A stretch of 64,000 nucleotides of DNA from contig CAZSXS010000003.1 in assembly GCA_964611385.1 (NCBI GenBank), positions 1-64,000 of the forward strand, given 5' to 3'. The notes under the pieces are model-generated. The model saw nothing but the letters and a program-made list of their open reading frames with translations. It was not told the DNA's origin and searched no databases. Of the stretch, positions 60,720-64,000 are shown piece by piece (position 1 is the stretch's first letter; every line of letters begins with the position of its first letter). Position numbers and translations under genes: made by a program. The stretch comes from CAZSXS01 sp964611385 (GTDB lineage: Bacteria > Bacillota > Clostridia > Lachnospirales > CAYPQA01).

Positions 60720-62189
60720 TTATAAGCGTTCAAGAAGCTTGATTAAAAAGCCGGTCATGCGTTCCACAGAGGAGATGCTGACTTTTTCATCTGGTGTATG
60801 AACATGCCACAGGTTTGGGCCGAAGGAAAGCATGTCAAGACTCTTCTGTTCGCTAAAAACACCGCATTCCAGTCCGGCGTGGATGGCCGAAACCGAGGGC
60901 ACTTTGCCAAACAGTTCAAAGTAGGTCTTGCAGGCTGTCTCTCTGAGTTTGGAGCCTGGATCGAAGGTCCAGGCGGGATAGTCGGCATAAAAGCGAACAT
61001 TGGCTCCCAGGCTCTCACCAAGCAAGCAGATTTTCTCCTTGATAAAAGCTTTTCTTGTGGGCACCGAGCTTCTTAATGAACATGTATATTTTATCCATTT
61101 TTCGCCAGTTCTAACCACACCGATGTTATTGGAGCTTTCCACTAGCCCTTCAATATGGGCACTCATGTTCAAAACGCCAGAGGGAATGAGTAAAAGTCCC
61201 GTGACAATTCTCTTGGTCAAGGGCAGCGTGAGAACCCGATCAAAGCCTGTTTCCAGAGATTCAAGCTCCAGTCTTAACTCCGGTTCGGTAAGATCGTATT
61301 CCTTTTGGAAGCTTTTCGAAAGTTGCTCCAGCATGGCCTTTACCTGAGAAAGCATAGCCGGATGGATCATCAGCTTGGCTTCTGCCTCACGGGCTATGGC
61401 ATTTTCCTTGAGGCCGCCGTTGATTTCTGCTAGAAAGATCCCACCAGAAAGTGGTTCCTCTTTCAGCGTCGGAAGTCCAAAGGGTGTCAATTCAAAAAGG
61501 CAACTTAAAATCCGTCCCAAGAGCAAATTCGCATTGGCATAGCCCTTGTGAATCTCCATACCGGAATGGCCACCTCGTAAGCCCCGAACCTGTACGGCAA
61601 CTGGCACAAGCCCTGCCTCTGCCTTCTGATAAAAGGCTGGGAACTCAATCTCACAACGGCAACCCCCGGCACAGCTCACGCAGAAAACCCCTTCTTCTTC
61701 AGAATCCAGATTGATCAGGCGCTTTCCCTTCAGTAAGCTATAGTCAAAGTGTAAGGCGCCCGTCATTCCGGCTTCCTCGTCGGCCGTAAAGAAGGCTTCG
61801 ATTTCGGGATGAATCAGGCTGTCGTTATCCAAAACCGCTAAAATCATCGCCAAGGCAATCCCATTGTCCGCACCCAGGGTCGTGCCTCTGGCCTTGTAAA
61901 AATCTCCGTCCACATACGCCTGAATGGAGTCTTTCATGAAATCAAAATCTGTGTCCTGATTTTTTTCGCAGACCATATCCATATGCCCCTGCAAAATAAC
62001 CGGACCGCCCTCCAGGCAAGCCCCCTGACTGGCAGGCTTTACGATCAACACATTGTGATAAGAATCTCTATGGTACCGAAACCCCTTCAGCTGAGCAAAG
62101 TGCACAAGATATTCGCTGATTGCACCTTCATTGCCCGAACCTCTAGGAATTTTAACGATTTCTTCAAAGAAACGAAAAACCTCATTCAT
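60720..62189 (-). CDS. pepD: Aminoacyl-histidine dipeptidase (M20 family)
   Basis: A 489-residue zinc dipeptidase with broad activity on Xaa-His and other dipeptides. The metal-binding motifs are GHMDMVCEKN, TTLGADNGIALAM and TADEEAGMTGAL, with the internal dimerisation/lid domain between about 200 and 370. GVLNMSAHIEGLVESSNNIGV and the C-terminal HAGLECGVF are family-typical. AAAGGG precedes the ATG. It follows the UPF0210 gene by 12 bases. Confidence 0.93.
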   Translation of the reverse strand: MNEVFRFFEEIVKIPRGSGNEGAISEYLVHFAQLKGFRYHRDSYHNVLIVKPASQGACLEGGPVILQGHMDMVCEKNQDTDFDFMKDSIQAYVDGDFYKARGTTLGADNGIALAMILAVLDNDSLIHPEIEAFFTADEEAGMTGALHFDYSLLKGKRLINLDSEEEGVFCVSCAGGCRCEIEFPAFYQKAEAGLVPVAVQVRGLRGGHSGMEIHKGYANANLLLGRILSCLFELTPFGLPTLKEEPLSGGIFLAEINGGLKENAIAREAEAKLMIHPAMLSQVKAMLEQLSKSFQKEYDLTEPELRLELESLETGFDRVLTLPLTKRIVTGLLLIPSGVLNMSAHIEGLVESSNNIGVVRTGEKWIKYTCSLRSSVPTRKAFIKEKICLLGESLGANVRFYADYPAWTFDPGSKLRETACKTYFELFGKVPSVSAIHAGLECGVFSEQKSLDMLSFGPNLWHVHTPDEKVSISSVERMTGFLIKLLERL

Positions 62190-62201
62190 ATTTGGCCCTT
62201 T

Positions 62202-63569
62202 CTAGTTCCTAAAACTGTGTATCGGCGCTGGAATCCGACCGCCTCTTTCAATAAAGTCCTTGCAGGAAAAACGGCTGACGGGAATGATGGGCGCATAGCC
62301 TAAAAGCCCGCCAAATTCTACGCTTTCTCCTACACCCTTGCCGATTACGGGTATCAAGCGTGCCGCCGTCGTTTTGTTGTTGATCATTCCGATTGCCATT
62401 TCGTCTGCTATAATGCCTGAAATGGTTTCCTCCGACGTGTCTCCAGGTATGGCGATCATGTCCAAACCTACCGAGCAAACTGCCGTCATGGCCTCCAGCT
62501 TTTCTATGCTTAAGGCGCCTTTGGCGACTGCCTGTATCATGCCGTGATCCTCGCTCACCGGAATAAAAGCACCGCTCAGACCGCCTACATAGGACGAAGC
62601 CATGATGCCGCCTTTTTTCACGTTGTCGTTTAATAGGGCTATGGCCGCTGTTGTGCCCGGCGCCCCTGCATATTCAAGACCTAACTCGTTCAAAATCTCC
62701 GCAATGCTGTCCCCGATGGCCGGAGTCGGCGCCAGAGATAGATCAATGATCCCGAAGGGGATGTTCAGTCGCTTGGAAGCCTCCTGCGCCACTAGCTGCC
62801 CCACACGGGTAATCTTGAAGGCCGTTCTTTTGATCGTTTCACAGATGGTCTCAAAGTCCTTGCCCTTGTCTTGCATCAGCGCCCGCTTGACAACACCGGG
62901 CCCACTGACGCCCACGTTAATGACCAGATCTCGCTCGCCCACACCGTGATAGGCGCCGGCCATGAAGGGATTGTCTTCCACAGAGTTGCAGAACACAACA
63001 AACTTGGCACAAGCAATGGAGCTTTGATCTTTGGTCAGCTCAGCCATTTCCTTGATGATTTGCCCCATCTTTTTAACACCGTTCATGTTGATTCCGTTTT
63101 TGGTGGAAGCCACGTTTACGGAGGAACAAACCCGTTCTGTTTCCGCGAGGGCTTGGGGGATGGAACGCACCAGCCATTTATCGCTTTCGGTACTTCCCTT
63201 TTGAATCAGGGCCGAATAGCCGCCGATAAAGTTCACGCCCACTTCCTTGGCCGCCTTATCCAAGGTTTTTGCCACGGACACATAGTGATCCGTGTCGGCT
63301 CCCCGGAAGCCCGAGGCCACCATACCAATGGGGGTCACGGAGATTCTTTTATTGACGATGGGAATACCAAACTGCCGGGCGATATCGTCGCCGGTTTTTA
63401 CCAGGTTTTCCGCAGCCTTTGTGATTTTATCGTACACTCGTTGGTTAAAGGAGTGCACATCTGAATCACAACAATCCAGGAGGCTAATGCCCAGGGTAAT
63501 AGTACGGACATCCAGGTTGGATTCTTCAATCATATTATTGGTTTCTTCTATTTCAAATCGGTTTATCAT
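62202..63569 (-). CDS. UPF0210/PFL family protein (DUF711)
   Basis: A 455-residue protein of the UPF0210 family, related in fold to pyruvate formate-lyase. Recognisable parts are TITLGISLLDC, NKRISVTPIGMVA, FIGGYSALIQKG and CSVGLDMIAIPGDT. The catalytic function is unknown. It regularly follows an ACT-domain gene, as here (nine bases apart), so the ACT protein probably regulates or accompanies it. Confidence 0.93.
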   Translation of the reverse strand: MINRFEIEETNNMIEESNLDVRTITLGISLLDCCDSDVHSFNQRVYDKITKAAENLVKTGDDIARQFGIPIVNKRISVTPIGMVASGFRGADTDHYVSVAKTLDKAAKEVGVNFIGGYSALIQKGSTESDKWLVRSIPQALAETERVCSSVNVASTKNGINMNGVKKMGQIIKEMAELTKDQSSIACAKFVVFCNSVEDNPFMAGAYHGVGERDLVINVGVSGPGVVKRALMQDKGKDFETICETIKRTAFKITRVGQLVAQEASKRLNIPFGIIDLSLAPTPAIGDSIAEILNELGLEYAGAPGTTAAIALLNDNVKKGGIMASSYVGGLSGAFIPVSEDHGMIQAVAKGALSIEKLEAMTAVCSVGLDMIAIPGDTSEETISGIIADEMAIGMINNKTTAARLIPVIGKGVGESVEFGGLLGYAPIIPVSRFSCKDFIERGGRIPAPIHSFRN

Positions 63570-63578
63570 ATGACTACC

Positions 63579-63848
63579 CTATATCCTATGCATGATATTA
63601 AATATATCTTCGTGCTGAAGCTTAATCGTAACGCCCATTTTATCGCCCAGCGCCTTCAGGCGTTCCGCATGCTCCTCAAAGCGGAGGGCGGTTTTGGATA
63701 TATCCACGATCATCAGCATATTAAAATACTCTTGAACTATCGTTTGGGAGACATCCAGGATATTAATACCATTATCTGACAAGTACGTACAAACAGCAGC
63801 AATAATACCTACCTGGTCCTTTCCCAAGACCGTTATAATACCTTTCAT
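63579..63848 (-). CDS. ACT domain protein (UPF0237)
   Basis: An 89-residue single ACT domain starting KGIITVLGKDQVGIIAAVCTY, the ligand-binding beta-alpha-beta unit. It likely binds an amino acid and modulates the UPF0210 partner. ATG 63848 has GGAGGG four bases upstream. A 19-bp tandem duplication just upstream contains a second copy of the ribosome site. Confidence 0.92.
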   Translation of the reverse strand: MKGIITVLGKDQVGIIAAVCTYLSDNGINILDVSQTIVQEYFNMLMIVDISKTALRFEEHAERLKALGDKMGVTIKLQHEDIFNIMHRI

Positions 63849-63852
63849 AAAT

Positions 63853-63890
63853 CCCTCCAAAGAAAATAAGACCCTCCAAAGAAAATAAGA
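63853..63890. repeat. 19-bp perfect tandem duplication carrying the ribosome site
   Basis: CCCTCCAAAGAAAATAAGA at 63853-63871 is repeated exactly at 63872-63890. On the minus strand each unit contains TTTGGAGGG, so the ACT gene has two tandem Shine-Dalgarno elements 19 bases apart. Confidence 0.9.
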
Positions 63891-64000
63891 CCGTGGGGAA
63901 CAAGGAATTGGCCAACAAGTTGGCCAGAAAAACTTTTTTCAAACGGCGAAAAAGTTTTTCTCTCCCTTCCCCCACACCCCCTTCCCTCTCTTTTCAAAAA
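63888..64000. repeat. Dispersed palindromic repeat R1, copy at window end
   Basis: AGACCGTGGGG, an inserted stretch with TTGGCCAACAAGTTGGCC, then stem AAAAACTTTTTTC, loop AAACGGC (63941-63947), stem GAAAAAGTTTTTC and the C-rich tail ending CTTTTCAAAAA. The copy runs off the window, where GCCGGACATG would be expected to follow. Confidence 0.85.

Noticed and set aside
62871..63464. 197-codon open frame on the + strand
   Set aside because: Fully antisense to the UPF0210 gene; an effect of its codon composition.
63772..63975. 67-codon minus-strand frame through the R1 repeat
   Set aside because: It overlaps the ACT gene and the repeat and lacks a ribosome site.

Overview
The window looks like the chromosome of a low-to-moderate G+C, spore-forming member of the Clostridia (Bacillota). 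The pointers are the hprK-murB-rapZ-whiA-crh block, a YtaF-type sporulation membrane protein, HemZ, meso-diaminopimelate dehydrogenase, strong AGGAGG ribosome sites, frequent TTG starts, and no obvious respiratory genes. This placement is inferred from gene content; no search was run.

Region 1 (65-11869, + strand) is an export island: a substrate-binding-like lipoprotein, an HlyD-type adaptor, a peptidase-containing ABC exporter (C39 peptidase), a second NHLM/NHLP-type ABC exporter, a 1156-residue sensor/beta-propeller/MFS chimera, and a formyltransferase that probably starts at ATT. An orphan NMT1-like binding lipoprotein follows under its own promoter. The gene set resembles NHLM-type RiPP export loci, but no precursor peptide is visible inside the window.

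Region 2 (12-19 kb) holds ytaF, exodeoxyribonuclease III and a four-gene Gld-type ABC transporter operon with a good promoter. A PAS/GGDEF protein on the minus strand follows. Region 3 (21.3-36.2 kb, + strand) is an unbroken 15-gene run without a visible internal terminator: hprK, murB, rapZ, whiA, a Crh-like HPr, a secreted protein, a ZapA-coiled-coil giant, a U32 protein, hisA, hisIE, a ROK kinase, a SIS protein, cysK, an ECF-like membrane protein and a TIM-barrel isomerase.

Region 4 (36.4-47.7 kb) is accessory. It contains a CPBP protease, a five-gene redox/MFS cassette, an XRE regulator fused to a desulfoferrodoxin-like domain, a GNAT remnant, and a TetR operon of tiny proteins that includes a 35-codon gene. 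It also has DUF2461, a MerR-GyrI/DUF6273 pair with a 19-bp-spacer promoter, and a frameshifted MFS gene.

Region 5 (47.8-63.9 kb, mostly minus strand) is housekeeping: tyrS, ydbC, ddh, a methyltransferase, chrA, hisS, hemZ, an MBL hydrolase, a NUDIX protein, rel, an AI-2E family protein, pepD, UPF0210 and an ACT protein. nadE lies on the + strand and overlaps hisS tail to tail.

The strongest candidate for something undescribed is the leader of tyrS (about 49041-49303). A small ORF carries three consecutive Tyr codons exactly in the loop of a hairpin. Downstream are mutually exclusive antiterminator and terminator pairings, which is the layout of ribosome-mediated attenuation, and no T-box motif is seen. 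Two dispersed palindromic repeat families also occur: R1, with loop AAACGGC, at the window start, 12.0, 19.0 and 63.9 kb; and R2, with TACTCAGTC ends, at 36.2, 56.7, 59.1 and 59.2 kb.
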